Below, piece by piece: positions 14,598 through 24,253 of a stretch of DNA of 64,000 nt (the first letter of the stretch is position 1; each line of letters starts with the position of its first letter). This DNA comes from CAYGZL01 sp964354345. Lineage in GTDB: Bacteria; Chloroflexota; Anaerolineae; Anaerolineales; UBA4823. The notes under the pieces were generated by a model. That model did not search any database. It had not been told where the DNA came from and saw nothing but the letters and a program-made list of their open reading frames with translations. The DNA lies in contig CAYGZL010000151.1 in NCBI GenBank assembly GCA_964354345.1, positions 1-64,000 of the forward strand, read 5' to 3'. Position numbers and translations under genes: made by a program.

Positions 14598-17405
14598 ATG
14601 CCTGATCAATCTGTCTATAATCCCACCGAAATTGAACCCCGCTGGCAGGCGCGTTGGGAAGCGGATGGGCTTTATCATTCGGATATTGACGCCCGGCGTC
14701 CGAAGCATTATGCCTTAACGATGCTGCCTTATCCATCGGGCGACCTCCACATCGGTCACTGGTATGCTATCACGCCATCCGATGCTCGGGCGCGTTTCAT
14801 GCGCATGCGCGGGTTTAATGTGGTCTTTCCGATGGGTTTTGATGCTTTCGGCTTGCCTGCGGAAAATGCAGCCATTAAACACAGCATCCACCCCAAAACC
14901 TGGACTTATGCAAACATTGACCGGATGCGCAGTCAACTCAAGAGCATGGGGGCAATGTTCGATTGGCGGCGAGAAGCAATCTCGGCCGATCCGCAATACT
15001 ACCGCTGGTCGGAGTGGTTTTTCATCCAGCTATATCGCCATGGTTTAGCCTACCGGAAGCTATCACCGGTTGATTGGTGTCCGAACTGCAACACGACTCT
15101 GGCGCGCGAACAGGTGTGGGGCGATGATCGCCACTGCGAACGATGTGGCACACCGGTCATCAAGAAGAATCTGGAACAGTGGTTCTTTCGGACAACTGCG
15201 TATGCTGATGAGCTATTGGATTATTCCACCCTGGATTGGCCGGAACGGGTACAGGCGCTCCAGGTAAATTGGATAGGACGTTCAGAAGGGGCGGAGGTGC
15301 AATTTATTGTAGATACCCTGTTGCTTTCCGCAGCAGAAGCCCGAGTGACTGTTTTTACCACGCGGCCTGATACTTTATGGGGCGCTACCTTCATGGTTTT
15401 GGCGCCTGAACATCCCCTGGTAGCTAAAATAACCTCGCTGAGCCAGAAAGTAGAAGTGGATGCTTATGTGTTGCAGGCAACGCGTCAGACTGATATCCAA
15501 CGCGAGGCAAAGGACAAAGAAAAGACTGGCGTTTTTACTGGCGCCTATGCAATTAATCCAGCTAATGACAAACGCATCCCGATCTGGATCGCGGATTACG
15601 TGTTGATGACCTATGGTACCGGAGCGATCATGGCGGTGCCCGGGCATGATGAGCGTGATTTTTCTTTTGCGCTCAAATTTGGCTTGCCGATCATCCCTGT
15701 AATTGACCGGCCTGACGGCATCAGTAAAAGTTTCGTTTTCCCTGGCTCGATGCGTGAGGGCTTTATCGGAGCGCTGCAGGCGTCTGGTATCTTGTACGAA
15801 ATCACGCAGATTCGGGATCTTGGCGAGGGGTTGTTTGTCAGCCTGACTCGCGGGCAGGTGGATGATTACGTGGCATTGATGCAGCAATATCTTAAACCTG
15901 ACAACTGGAATGAGATCGTTGGCTCGCGCTGGTTGTTCATTTTTTCAGGCAGTGTCCAGGAACTGGATTCGGTAGAAGCCGACCAGACGATCCTGACTCG
16001 CTGTAAGGCGCTCTATCCCCCTGTCAGCTCGAATCAGACGACGATGGAGATGCTCAGCCATTTACCTTTTTATCAGGATGTGCTCTTACATGCTGAATAT
16101 GGGACGATGATCCATTCCGGGGAATTCAGCGGTACGCCGGGTGATATTGCAAAGATGAAGGTCACCGAATGGTTGCACCAATGCGGGCAGGGGAAATTCG
16201 CAGTCAATTACAAATTAAGGGATTGGCTGATCTCGCGCCAGCGATATTGGGGTGCGCCAATTCCCATGGTTTACTGTGCTGATTGCGGTTGGCAACCAGT
16301 TCCCGAAGATCAACTACCGGTTTTACTGCCGGAAGATGTGGCCTGGCGACCTACCGGCGAAAGCCCGCTCAAGCTCCACCCCACCTGGAAAAATACCACC
16401 TGTCCCCACTGTGGTGGATCTGCCGAGCGCGAAACGGATACAATGGACACCTTTATGTGCTCCTCATGGTATCACTTGCGCTACCTGAGCCCCTGGTACG
16501 ACCAGGGTCCAGTCGATCCACAGGAATATGGCTATTGGATGCCGGTGGATACCTATACGGGTGGGATCGAACACGCTACCATGCACCTGATTTATACGCG
16601 TTTCTTCCATAAGGCCTGCCGTGACATGGGCATCGTCAAAGGCGCCGAACCGATGATCCAGCTCCGTAACCAGGGCATCGTGCTGGGTGAAGATTCCGAG
16701 AAGATGTCGAAAAGCCGCGGGAATGTTGTTGCTCCCGATGACCTGGTAAGTCGTTATGGTGCAGATACCGTGCGTGCTTACTTGATGTTCTTTGCCCGTT
16801 GGGACATGGGCGCACCCTGGAACAGCAGTGGTATTGAGGGTTCTGCTCGTTGGGTGCGGCGGGTTTGGGCGTTAATGACTGAGAGTGAGCCAGGTGCACA
16901 GGTTTGCTCAGCTGAGACGCGCCGTACTTTGCGCCGGCGTGTCCACCAAACACTGCAAAATATTACCCATGATTTTGAAAATTTTGAGTTCAATACGATC
17001 ATATCCAGCTTGATGGAACTGCTCAATGAAATGTATAAAGCGCGTGAGCAAGGTGCAGTGGGAACACACGAATGGGATGAAGCCTGTGACATCTACTTAC
17101 GTATGATGGCACCGGTGATTCCACACGTGGCGGAAGAACTATGGGCATTCCACGGGAAACCTTATTCGATTCATCAACAAACCTGGCCCGTAGTTGACAC
17201 AGCTGCCGTAGCCGAGCAACAAATTACTTTAGTTGTACAGGTTAATGGGAAAGTGCGCGATCGTATCCTGGTGCCAGTGGATATTGACCAGGCGGGTGCC
17301 AGCCAGGCTGCCCTGACCAGTGAGGCGGTGCTTAAGATTCTGGCCGGTAGCTCGCCTCGTAAAGTAATCTATGTGCCAGGAAAGTTAATTAATATAGTTA
17401 TCTAA
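14598..17405 (+). CDS. leuS: Leucyl-tRNA synthetase, second copy (long form)
   Basis: A 935-residue LeuRS. HIGH at 51-54, KMSKS at about 702-706, canonical FGLPAE, and a complete Cys4 zinc site (C161, C164, C180, C183). The CP1 editing domain has TTRPDT and VPGHDERDFSFA, with Asp351 as the expected editing residue. Directly after it, residues about 368-499 form an insertion not found in the first copy, resuming at GTMIHSGEFSG. From memory, LeuRS of Chloroflexus relatives carries a similar insertion, which suggests that this is the native lineage enzyme. The C-terminus YVPGKLINIVI is intact. Preceded by TAGGAGA. It shares the T-box operon, so both synthetases may respond to leucine starvation. 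Confidence 0.95.
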   Translation: MPDQSVYNPTEIEPRWQARWEADGLYHSDIDARRPKHYALTMLPYPSGDLHIGHWYAITPSDARARFMRMRGFNVVFPMGFDAFGLPAENAAIKHSIHPKTWTYANIDRMRSQLKSMGAMFDWRREAISADPQYYRWSEWFFIQLYRHGLAYRKLSPVDWCPNCNTTLAREQVWGDDRHCERCGTPVIKKNLEQWFFRTTAYADELLDYSTLDWPERVQALQVNWIGRSEGAEVQFIVDTLLLSAAEARVTVFTTRPDTLWGATFMVLAPEHPLVAKITSLSQKVEVDAYVLQATRQTDIQREAKDKEKTGVFTGAYAINPANDKRIPIWIADYVLMTYGTGAIMAVPGHDERDFSFALKFGLPIIPVIDRPDGISKSFVFPGSMREGFIGALQASGILYEITQIRDLGEGLFVSLTRGQVDDYVALMQQYLKPDNWNEIVGSRWLFIFSGSVQELDSVEADQTILTRCKALYPPVSSNQTTMEMLSHLPFYQDVLLHAEYGTMIHSGEFSGTPGDIAKMKVTEWLHQCGQGKFAVNYKLRDWLISRQRYWGAPIPMVYCADCGWQPVPEDQLPVLLPEDVAWRPTGESPLKLHPTWKNTTCPHCGGSAERETDTMDTFMCSSWYHLRYLSPWYDQGPVDPQEYGYWMPVDTYTGGIEHATMHLIYTRFFHKACRDMGIVKGAEPMIQLRNQGIVLGEDSEKMSKSRGNVVAPDDLVSRYGADTVRAYLMFFARWDMGAPWNSSGIEGSARWVRRVWALMTESEPGAQVCSAETRRTLRRRVHQTLQNITHDFENFEFNTIISSLMELLNEMYKAREQGAVGTHEWDEACDIYLRMMAPVIPHVAEELWAFHGKPYSIHQQTWPVVDTAAVAEQQITLVVQVNGKVRDRILVPVDIDQAGASQAALTSEAVLKILAGSSPRKVIYVPGKLINIVI

Positions 17406-17421
17406 GCAGGGACCGATCGCC

Positions 17422-18111
17422 ATGCGTATCGAAGATTTAAACTGGTTGGATGTCGAAAATTATCTGGCGCGGGACAACCGCTTGATATTGATCCTTGGCG
17501 CTTGCGAACAGCATGGATACTTGAGTTTATTATGCGATGTGCGCATCCCTTTGGCGCTGGCTGACGCTGCCAGCCAGAAAACCGGTGTACTGGTTGCCCC
17601 ACCATTAAACTTCGGCAGTTCGCCTTATTTCCTGTCCTACCCTGGGACACTCAGCCTGCGTGTGTCCACCTTGTTGGATGTGGTCGAGGATCTGGTGCGT
17701 TCCGTATACCGCCAGGGTTTTCGCCGGTTGTTGATATTGAATGGGCACGGTGGCAATGATGCAGCACGGGCAAGGCTTTATGAGCTTGCCAACCAGCTTC
17801 CGGATTTACGCCTGGCCTGGTATGCCTGGTGGATAGCGCATAGCGTCCTGGAAGTAGCGCAAAACCATGGATTGAAACCCTTACACGCCAGCTGGTTGGA
17901 GGCTTTCCCATTCACACGCGTAGCCGAATTACCGACCGGAGAAAAAACGCCGCCGTATATTCCAGGTTTGATGGGAGCTGACCAGGCGCGCCAGGTGTAT
18001 GGCGATGGGATGTTCGGCGGAGCTTACTCGACGGATCCAGCAGTTATGGATGAGATCTTCAGCGCTGCTCTGTATGATATTCTCCATTTGCTTGAATTCA
18101 ATGAAGTATAG
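17422..18111 (+). CDS. Creatininase-family amidohydrolase
   Basis: A 229-residue member of the creatininase/MftE family of zinc-dependent amidohydrolases. The metal-binding motif GACEQHG followed by a conserved Asp (LLCDVRIP) is present, as is LNGHGGND. Related enzymes act on creatinine, on N-formylated or lactam intermediates, or on peptide precursors. Begins 16 bases after leuS2 and is followed 21 bases later by a RidA gene. No mycofactocin or creatine genes are visible, so the substrate is open. Confidence 0.85.
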   Translation: MRIEDLNWLDVENYLARDNRLILILGACEQHGYLSLLCDVRIPLALADAASQKTGVLVAPPLNFGSSPYFLSYPGTLSLRVSTLLDVVEDLVRSVYRQGFRRLLILNGHGGNDAARARLYELANQLPDLRLAWYAWWIAHSVLEVAQNHGLKPLHASWLEAFPFTRVAELPTGEKTPPYIPGLMGADQARQVYGDGMFGGAYSTDPAVMDEIFSAALYDILHLLEFNEV

Positions 18112-18132
18112 AGATAGACAGAGGTGAATTTT

Positions 18133-18537
18133 ATGACAGAAAAGAAAATTATTACCACTGCTAAAGCCCCCAAGGCTCTCGGCCCCTATTCAGTAGCAGT
18201 GCGCGTGGGGCAATTCGTTTTTGCTTCTGGACAGTTAGGTCTTGACCCGGCTACGAATGACCTGGTTCCAGGCGGTGTCGAGGCAGAAACGCGCCAGGCA
18301 TTGACGAATCTGGCGAATGTCCTTGGTGCGGGAGATTCCTCTCTCGCTCAGGTGGTTAAAACAACTGTCTTCTTGCGGGATATGAACGATTTTACTCGGA
18401 TGAATGGGGTATACGGTGAATTTTTTAAATCGAACTACCCGGCTCGTTCGACCGTTCAGGTATCTGGGCTACCCAGGGGAGCCGCGGTTGAGATTGAGGT
18501 GATTGCTCTGGTAACTGACTCGTTGAGGTCGGATTAA
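18133..18537 (+). CDS. ridA: RidA family enamine/imine deaminase
   Basis: A 134-residue YjgF/YER057c/UK114 protein that hydrolyses reactive enamine or imine intermediates made by PLP enzymes. Conserved features are GPYSVAV near the N-terminus, SGQLGLDP, and the active-site Arg in YPARSTVQVSGLPRGAAVEIE with its partner Glu. ATG 18133 has GAGGTG upstream; an in-frame GTG at 18124 lies inside that site and is less likely. It is the last gene of the leuS run. RidA is classically tied to branched-chain amino-acid metabolism (2-aminoacrylate damage), which loosely fits a leucine-controlled operon. Confidence 0.92.
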   Translation: MTEKKIITTAKAPKALGPYSVAVRVGQFVFASGQLGLDPATNDLVPGGVEAETRQALTNLANVLGAGDSSLAQVVKTTVFLRDMNDFTRMNGVYGEFFKSNYPARSTVQVSGLPRGAAVEIEVIALVTDSLRSD

Positions 18538-18699
18538 TCGATTACCCATTGCAGGGTATCCACCCAGCTTGGGCCTGAAGGGGCAGGATCTCAGTACGGG
18601 CAGACTCTCCCAAGGGCAGCCTTTTTGTGGTAAAACTAATCCATAACAGAGCGATTATTAATTGCTCTGGGTATTTTCGTTAGTAGTAAATGATACCGG

Positions 18700-20136
18700 A
18701 TGGCAAATTCTAAAACAGCCCAAAAAACCAGCCTATGGCAGTTGCGCCTCGGTGAACGGCGTGCTTTACTGTTATTGGGCGATTTTACCGTTGGATTTGT
18801 CTCCTTAATCGCCTCTCTATATTATTGGGGCTCCAGCGAGAGATTTCAGAGTTTTGGTTGGGAATTCCTCCAAAGTCGTGTTCCCATCTGGTTCTATCTC
18901 TTTCCGCTGCTGTGGTTGGTTTTACTTGTAGAATTATATGATGTGCACCGCGCCAGTGACTTGCGGAAAACGGTGCGGAGTGTCGCGCTGGCTGCATTGA
19001 TCGGCTTTGGCTTGTACCTGCTGCTTTATTTTTATTACGTGGATCCCAACCGCGCCGCTTTACCCCGGCGAGGAGTGGCCAGTTTTTTGATATTGGTGTC
19101 GGGATTTACATTAATATGGCGTTGGTTGTATATTCGTATTTTTACGGCATCGCAAAACTTACGGCGGGTGATGATTGTCGGGGGTGGTAAAACAGGCGAG
19201 ATATTCCTGCAGATTGTCAATAAATTAAATCCACTTCCATTTCACATTATTGGCATTATAGATGATGATCCCCAAAAAAGTGGTATCCAAATTGAAGGAT
19301 ATCCAGTTATGGGCTCGAGTCAAAATTTGCTTGAGCTGATAGCAGAAAATCATATTACCGACGTGATTGTCGCCATTTCGGGTGAAATGTACGGTGGCAT
19401 GTTTCAGGCGCTGTTGGATGCTCAGGAGCAGGGGGTGGAGATAACTCAGATGCCAGTTGCTTATGAAGAACTACTGGGACGCGTTCCGATCCGTCTACTC
19501 GAAGCAGATTGGATCTTGCGCTCATTTGTCGACCAGGCGCGCGTCAGTGGTTTTTATGAAATTGGCAAGCGGTTGATGGATCTGATTGGAGGTTTGATTG
19601 GAACGGCTTTATTCCTGGCCGTATTACCTTTCGTCTCACTGGCTGTGCTCATAGATGATGGTTTCCCGATTTTTTATATACAAAACCGATCAGGTCGCGG
19701 CGGTCAACCCTATAAAATAATAAAATTCCGTACGATGCGGCGGGATGCCGAATCTGACGGGCAGCCCAAATGGGCTAAAGAATCGGATGTGCGCGCCACA
19801 CGGGTGGGAACTTTCTTACGTAGGGCGCATATCGATGAATTGCCGCAGTTCATCAACGTTTTACGAGGGGAGATGAGTCTGGTTGGCCCGCGCTCTGAAC
19901 GCCCAGAATTAATTACTATGTTTCAGAAGCATGTTCCTTTTTACCGGGCGCGATTGTTGGTTAAACCCGGTATGACCGGTTGGGCGCAAATTAATTATGG
20001 ATACGCCTCTACAATTGATGAGACGATTGTAAAATTGGAATATGACCTGTATTACATTAAACATCGCAACCTGCTGATAGATTTTATTATATTATTGCGA
20101 ACTCCCTCTACAGTATTCGGTTTACGAGGCAGATAA
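18700..20136 (+). CDS. Polyprenyl-phosphate sugar-1-phosphate transferase (surface polysaccharide initiation)
   Basis: A 478-residue membrane enzyme that loads the first sugar-1-phosphate on undecaprenyl phosphate. Four to five N-terminal membrane helices; a central Rossmann-like domain beginning VMIVGGGKTGEI; a further membrane helix; and the C-terminal bacterial sugar transferase domain with KIIKFRTMRRDAE, RRAHIDELPQF, GEMSLVGPR and KPGMTGWAQI. This is the WcaJ/WbaP architecture. Only 3 bases separate it from the next gene, a sugar-nucleotide dehydratase, so the two form an initiation pair. The sugar is unknown. Confidence 0.92.
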   Translation: MANSKTAQKTSLWQLRLGERRALLLLGDFTVGFVSLIASLYYWGSSERFQSFGWEFLQSRVPIWFYLFPLLWLVLLVELYDVHRASDLRKTVRSVALAALIGFGLYLLLYFYYVDPNRAALPRRGVASFLILVSGFTLIWRWLYIRIFTASQNLRRVMIVGGGKTGEIFLQIVNKLNPLPFHIIGIIDDDPQKSGIQIEGYPVMGSSQNLLELIAENHITDVIVAISGEMYGGMFQALLDAQEQGVEITQMPVAYEELLGRVPIRLLEADWILRSFVDQARVSGFYEIGKRLMDLIGGLIGTALFLAVLPFVSLAVLIDDGFPIFYIQNRSGRGGQPYKIIKFRTMRRDAESDGQPKWAKESDVRATRVGTFLRRAHIDELPQFINVLRGEMSLVGPRSERPELITMFQKHVPFYRARLLVKPGMTGWAQINYGYASTIDETIVKLEYDLYYIKHRNLLIDFIILLRTPSTVFGLRGR

Positions 20137-20139
20137 CCG

Positions 20140-22026
20140 TTGAAGCCCCGCTTGTTTCTTAAGAGTGCCTATTTAATAGGGGTAGATCTGATCATCATCC
20201 TGATCGCCGTGTTAGGTAGTTTTGCATTGCGGACGGATTTAGGCCCTTTATTTCGATACTACCTGCCCCAGGCTTATTGGCTGTTGGCGATTTCCTTAAT
20301 AATTAAACCGCTTGTTTTTAGAGCATTTGGTCTTTATCGTCGGTTGTGGGCATACGCCAGCACTCAAGAACTTAAATTAATCATAATCTCTATTACCACG
20401 GCGTCGGTTTTAGTATCGCTGATTATTGTTATTCTGCGCGCGATCAATATCCTGCCCAATTATCCACGCAGCACCTTGCCCATTGATTGGTTGCTCACCC
20501 TGGTGCTGGTAGGTGGATTGCGATTTTCTTTACGTGTCCTGGCAGATACACAGGTGCAAAATAGCAGTAGCCAGCTGCATTCTAGGCGGGTATTAGTAGT
20601 CGGCGCCGGGGAGGCAGGCGCCCTGGTTGTGCGTGAGATGCAGAAAAGTCCGGCGTTACCATTGACGCCGGTTTGCTTCATAGATGACGATCTGGCTAAA
20701 CAAAAACAGCTCATCCACGGCGTGCCAGTGGTCGGCACTTTGAACGATTTACCGCGGATGCTTGGGATTTTCCAGATTGAAGAAGTGGTCATCGCGATTC
20801 CCAGCGCGCCAGGCCGGGTGGTGCGCCAGGTGGCCGAAGCATGCCGGAAGCGAGGGATGCTTTTTCGTACAATGCCCGGAATTCACGAGCTATTGGGTGG
20901 GAAAGTTAGCGTCAACCGCCTGAGGGAAGTGGAAATTACCGACTTGTTACGCCGGGAACCGGCGCGCATTGATGAGCGTGCGATCGGCGCCAGCCTGGGG
21001 GGACACCGGGTGTTGATTACTGGGGCGGGTGGATCTATTGGTCGCGAGCTTTGCCGGCAGGTGGCGCGTTGGGGGCCTTCAGATTTGGTTTTACTCGGTC
21101 ACGGAGAGAACAGCATCTTCGAGACACTGATCGAACTACAAGAAGATTTTCCTTCAATCCCAATCCATCCGGTCATTGCTGATATCCGCGACCTTGAACG
21201 CCTGAGCGTGATCTTTGAGAATATGCGCCCTCAGGTTGTCTTTCACACAGCCGCGCATAAGCATGTTCCATTAATGGAAGCCAATGTAGAAGATGCGATT
21301 ACCAACAATGTGTTGGGAACGCGCAATGTGGTTGAGGTATCCATCATAGCTGGCGTCGAACGGATGGTGATGATTTCAACAGATAAGGCTATCCGGCCAA
21401 CCAGTGTGATGGGCGCGACCAAGCGGTTGGCGGAGATGCTGGTTCTCGACGCGGCGCAACGGACCGGGCAATCTTACTGTGTGGTGCGGTTTGGGAATGT
21501 ACTTGGTAGCCGGGGTAGTGTTGTCCCTTTGTTCAAGCAACAAATAGCACGTGGCGGCCCGGTCACTATCACCCATCCGGACATGAAGCGGTATTTTATG
21601 ACCATCCCCGAGGCGGTTCACCTTGTATTACAAGCTGCCGCCATGGGGCGCGGGACGGAGGTATTTGTCCTTAATATGGGTGAGCAGGTGCGCATCCTTG
21701 ATCTGGCTGAGGATTTGATCCGTCTTTCGGGGCTTGAACCTGGTCGTGATATTGAGATTGTGTTTACCGGCATCCGCCCAGGCGAAAAATTAAGCGAAGA
21801 TTTATGGGATAAGCGCGCTCGCTACGAGCCAACCTCCCATCCTGATATCGTCCTCCTGGCAGAAGAAGAATGTATGTCTGGGAAGACGCTGGGGCAGCAA
21901 GTTGATGAGCTCATTCGTCTGGCGCGTGAAGGAGATGTTGAGGCAATCTTAAGCCTGTTCGATGAGTTCATCCCCGGCGCGGTTGTGCGCAGCACCCCTC
22001 CTCCCGACCTGACCTCTGTCGTTTGA
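20140..22026 (+). CDS. Membrane NDP-sugar 4,6-dehydratase (CapD/WbpM/PglF type)
   Basis: A 628-residue protein. Four N-terminal membrane helices, a first Rossmann domain (VLVVGAGEAGALVVREM), then the catalytic extended SDR domain with VLITGAGGSIGRELCRQ. The signature STDKAIRPTSVMGATKR carries Met-x3-Lys in place of the usual Tyr-x3-Lys, typical of UDP-GlcNAc 4,6-dehydratases of the PglF/WbpM group, which make UDP-4-keto-6-deoxy-sugars for glycans. It starts with TTG 3 bases after the upstream gene. The product probably feeds the transferase encoded just upstream. Confidence 0.92.
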   Translation: MKPRLFLKSAYLIGVDLIIILIAVLGSFALRTDLGPLFRYYLPQAYWLLAISLIIKPLVFRAFGLYRRLWAYASTQELKLIIISITTASVLVSLIIVILRAINILPNYPRSTLPIDWLLTLVLVGGLRFSLRVLADTQVQNSSSQLHSRRVLVVGAGEAGALVVREMQKSPALPLTPVCFIDDDLAKQKQLIHGVPVVGTLNDLPRMLGIFQIEEVVIAIPSAPGRVVRQVAEACRKRGMLFRTMPGIHELLGGKVSVNRLREVEITDLLRREPARIDERAIGASLGGHRVLITGAGGSIGRELCRQVARWGPSDLVLLGHGENSIFETLIELQEDFPSIPIHPVIADIRDLERLSVIFENMRPQVVFHTAAHKHVPLMEANVEDAITNNVLGTRNVVEVSIIAGVERMVMISTDKAIRPTSVMGATKRLAEMLVLDAAQRTGQSYCVVRFGNVLGSRGSVVPLFKQQIARGGPVTITHPDMKRYFMTIPEAVHLVLQAAAMGRGTEVFVLNMGEQVRILDLAEDLIRLSGLEPGRDIEIVFTGIRPGEKLSEDLWDKRARYEPTSHPDIVLLAEEECMSGKTLGQQVDELIRLAREGDVEAILSLFDEFIPGAVVRSTPPPDLTSVV

Positions 22027-22033
22027 TGGTTCT

Positions 22034-23080
22034 ATGCCCGAACTGACAATTCCCGAGTGGGAGGAATTTTTATCCCATTATCCTGAGGCTCATCTGCTCC
22101 AGACCGGTGCTTGGGGGACGCTTAAATCCTCCTTCGGATGGTCGGCACGCCGCCTGGCGGTTGGGATAGGACAAGACCGGTTGCCAATCGGTGCGCAAAT
22201 TTTATTTCGTAATCTACCCTTAGGTCTCTCCCTGGCCTACATTCCCAAAGGTCCAATTGTAGGTGGACAAGGTCAGTTGGATTGGCGCGCCTTTTGGACC
22301 GAAATAGATCAATTATGTATCCAGTTAAAAGCGGTTTTTCTCAAAGTGGAACCTGATGGTTGGGAGATGTCAACGAAAGATTCAAATGAAGTAAGTACGG
22401 AAGATGAAGCATTCCAATTTGGTTTCCGACCTGGCTCTCAGAGTGTTCAGCCCCGACGGACATTGGTGGTGGATTTGACTGGAGATGAAGAGCATCTTCT
22501 GAGCCAGATGAAACAGAAAACGCGCTATAACATTCGCCTGGCGCTGAAACGCGGTGTCATGGTTCACGCGAGCGCTGACCTTGATGCCTTTCATCGTCTT
22601 ATCCAAGTAACCGCTGGACGAGACGCCTTTGGCGTTCACAACCTGGTTTATTACCAGCATGCTTATGAGCTCTTCCACCCACATGGACAGTGTGAGCTAT
22701 TTTTAGCCGAATATGAGGGAACAACGTTGGGAGGCATAATGGTGTTCGCTAGAGGGACACGCGCCTGGTATTTTTATGGGGCATCGGCGGATGAGCATCG
22801 TGACCTGATGCCAACCTATTTACTTCAATGGGAGGCGATCCGTTGGGCGCGTGCTCTGGGTTGTACTACCTACGATTTGTGGGGGGTGCCGGATGTTGAA
22901 GAAGGTAATCTTGAAGCGAACTTTGCTAATCGAACCGGCGGATTATGGGGTGTTTATCGCTTCAAGCGTGGTTTTGGCGGGAAACTGCAACGCTCTTTAG
23001 GATCTTGGGATCGTGTTTACCGACCCATAATTTATACTCTTTACCGCATGCGGTATTGGAAGCGTCAGAGTGATAGTTGA
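22034..23080 (+). CDS. FemABX-family aminoacyltransferase, copy 1
   Basis: A 348-residue protein of the FemA/B/X family: two GNAT-like domains that move an amino acid from aminoacyl-tRNA to a peptidoglycan precursor or another amine. Motifs are MKQKTRYNIRLALKRGV, FYGASADEHR, LLQWEAIRWA and YDLWGVPD. Lies 7 bases behind the dehydratase gene and overlaps the second FemABX gene by 11 bases. No coiled-coil insertion (a FemA tRNA-binding feature) is evident. In this place it may act on cell-wall bridges or on the surface glycan. Donor amino acid not predictable. Confidence 0.85.
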   Translation: MPELTIPEWEEFLSHYPEAHLLQTGAWGTLKSSFGWSARRLAVGIGQDRLPIGAQILFRNLPLGLSLAYIPKGPIVGGQGQLDWRAFWTEIDQLCIQLKAVFLKVEPDGWEMSTKDSNEVSTEDEAFQFGFRPGSQSVQPRRTLVVDLTGDEEHLLSQMKQKTRYNIRLALKRGVMVHASADLDAFHRLIQVTAGRDAFGVHNLVYYQHAYELFHPHGQCELFLAEYEGTTLGGIMVFARGTRAWYFYGASADEHRDLMPTYLLQWEAIRWARALGCTTYDLWGVPDVEEGNLEANFANRTGGLWGVYRFKRGFGGKLQRSLGSWDRVYRPIIYTLYRMRYWKRQSDS

Positions 23081-24203
23081 CGCTGTACCTCATTCCACGG
23101 TTTCACCGATCAATTGGAACAACAATGTTGCTCAACTCCCTGGCGCTCATATCCTGCAGACCTGGGAATGGGGGCAAGTGAAGTCTCGTTATGGCTGGCA
23201 GATGCATCCCCGCACCTGGTTGGCGGATGATAAGCGCTTGATCGCGACCGCGATGGTTTTACAACGCACGATCATGCTGGGTGGGTTTGCAACACCGCTA
23301 CGAATGTTCTATGTACCGAAAGGTCCGCTGCTTGATTGGGGAAATAGCGACCTGCGTCAACGTGTCCTGGATGATTTACAAACCTGGGTGAAACAACAAG
23401 GTGGGCTATTGATCAAAATTGATCCAGATGTGGTTATCGGCAGAGGAGTGCCAGGGCAACCTGAAGCTGTTGATTATGTGGATGGTCAGTCGTTAATAAC
23501 CGAGTTGCGCAGCCGTGGTTGGTTATTTTCTGGAGAACAGGTTCAGTTCCGAAATACCGTGTTGGTGGATCTGAGGCAGCCGGAAGAAGAGCTATTAGCC
23601 CGTATGAAACAAAAGACCCGCTATAACATCCACCTGGCTCAGCGTAAAGGTGTTCAGGTGCGAGTGGGATCTGGCGCCGATATCCCTCTCCTGTTCCACA
23701 TGTATGCTGAAACTTCCGTGAGAGATGGGTTTGTTATCCGAGACGAATCTTATTACCATACTGTGTGGAGTAATTTTATCCATTCTGGGATGGCCGAGCC
23801 GTTGATCGCCGAAGTAGGCGGCTTACCTGTAGCTGCAGTGATTGTCTTTCGGTTTGCTGGTCGAGCCTGGTATTTATTCGGGATGTCGCGCGAGCTGCAT
23901 CGTGAGAAAATGCCTAATTACCTGCTCCAATGGGAAGCGATCCGGCGATCTAAGGCCTACGGGTGCCACACCTATGATCTTTGGGGTGCGCCGGATCAAT
24001 TTGAAGCAAGCGACCCACTGTGGGGTGTTTACCGCTTCAAGGAAGGATTAGGCGGCGAAGTTTACCGCCACCTGGGCGCCTGGGATTTTCCGGTTCACCA
24101 TTCTATTTATCGTATTTACACCCAAATTCTCCCGCGTTGGTTGAATTGGATGCGCGGGCGTGGCAAATCACGTACGCGCCAGCATGTTGCTGGTAGCCTA
24201 TAA
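23070..24203 (+). CDS. FemABX-family aminoacyltransferase, copy 2
   Basis: A 377-residue paralog of the preceding gene. The same motifs recur: MKQKTRYNIHLAQRKGV, YLFGMSRELHREKMPN, LLQWEAIRRS and YDLWGAPD. It starts with GTG inside the last codons of copy 1, so the two are translationally coupled and probably act in sequence or as a pair, as FemA and FemB do. The C-terminal tail is basic (RGRGKSRTRQ). The next promoter appears to overlap its 3' end. Confidence 0.85.
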   Translation: MIVDAVPHSTVSPINWNNNVAQLPGAHILQTWEWGQVKSRYGWQMHPRTWLADDKRLIATAMVLQRTIMLGGFATPLRMFYVPKGPLLDWGNSDLRQRVLDDLQTWVKQQGGLLIKIDPDVVIGRGVPGQPEAVDYVDGQSLITELRSRGWLFSGEQVQFRNTVLVDLRQPEEELLARMKQKTRYNIHLAQRKGVQVRVGSGADIPLLFHMYAETSVRDGFVIRDESYYHTVWSNFIHSGMAEPLIAEVGGLPVAAVIVFRFAGRAWYLFGMSRELHREKMPNYLLQWEAIRRSKAYGCHTYDLWGAPDQFEASDPLWGVYRFKEGLGGEVYRHLGAWDFPVHHSIYRIYTQILPRWLNWMRGRGKSRTRQHVAGSL

Positions 24204-24214
24204 GTTGGTAAAAT
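24187..24214 (+). promoter_or_regulatory. Candidate promoter of the D-cysteine desulfhydrase-like gene
   Basis: TTGCTG (24187-24192), 16 bases, TAAAAT (24209-24214), about 40 bases before ATG 24254. Moderate match to sigma-70 boxes. It overlaps the end of the second FemABX gene. Confidence 0.35.
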
Positions 24215-24253
24215 ATGGAATGATCCACGCGAATTTATTTCGACAGGAGGCAT

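Noticed and set aside
18648..18668. AGAGC-(11)-GCTCT inverted repeat before the polysaccharide gene
   Set aside because: Only five perfect pairs and no supporting promoter; too weak to call an operator or terminator.
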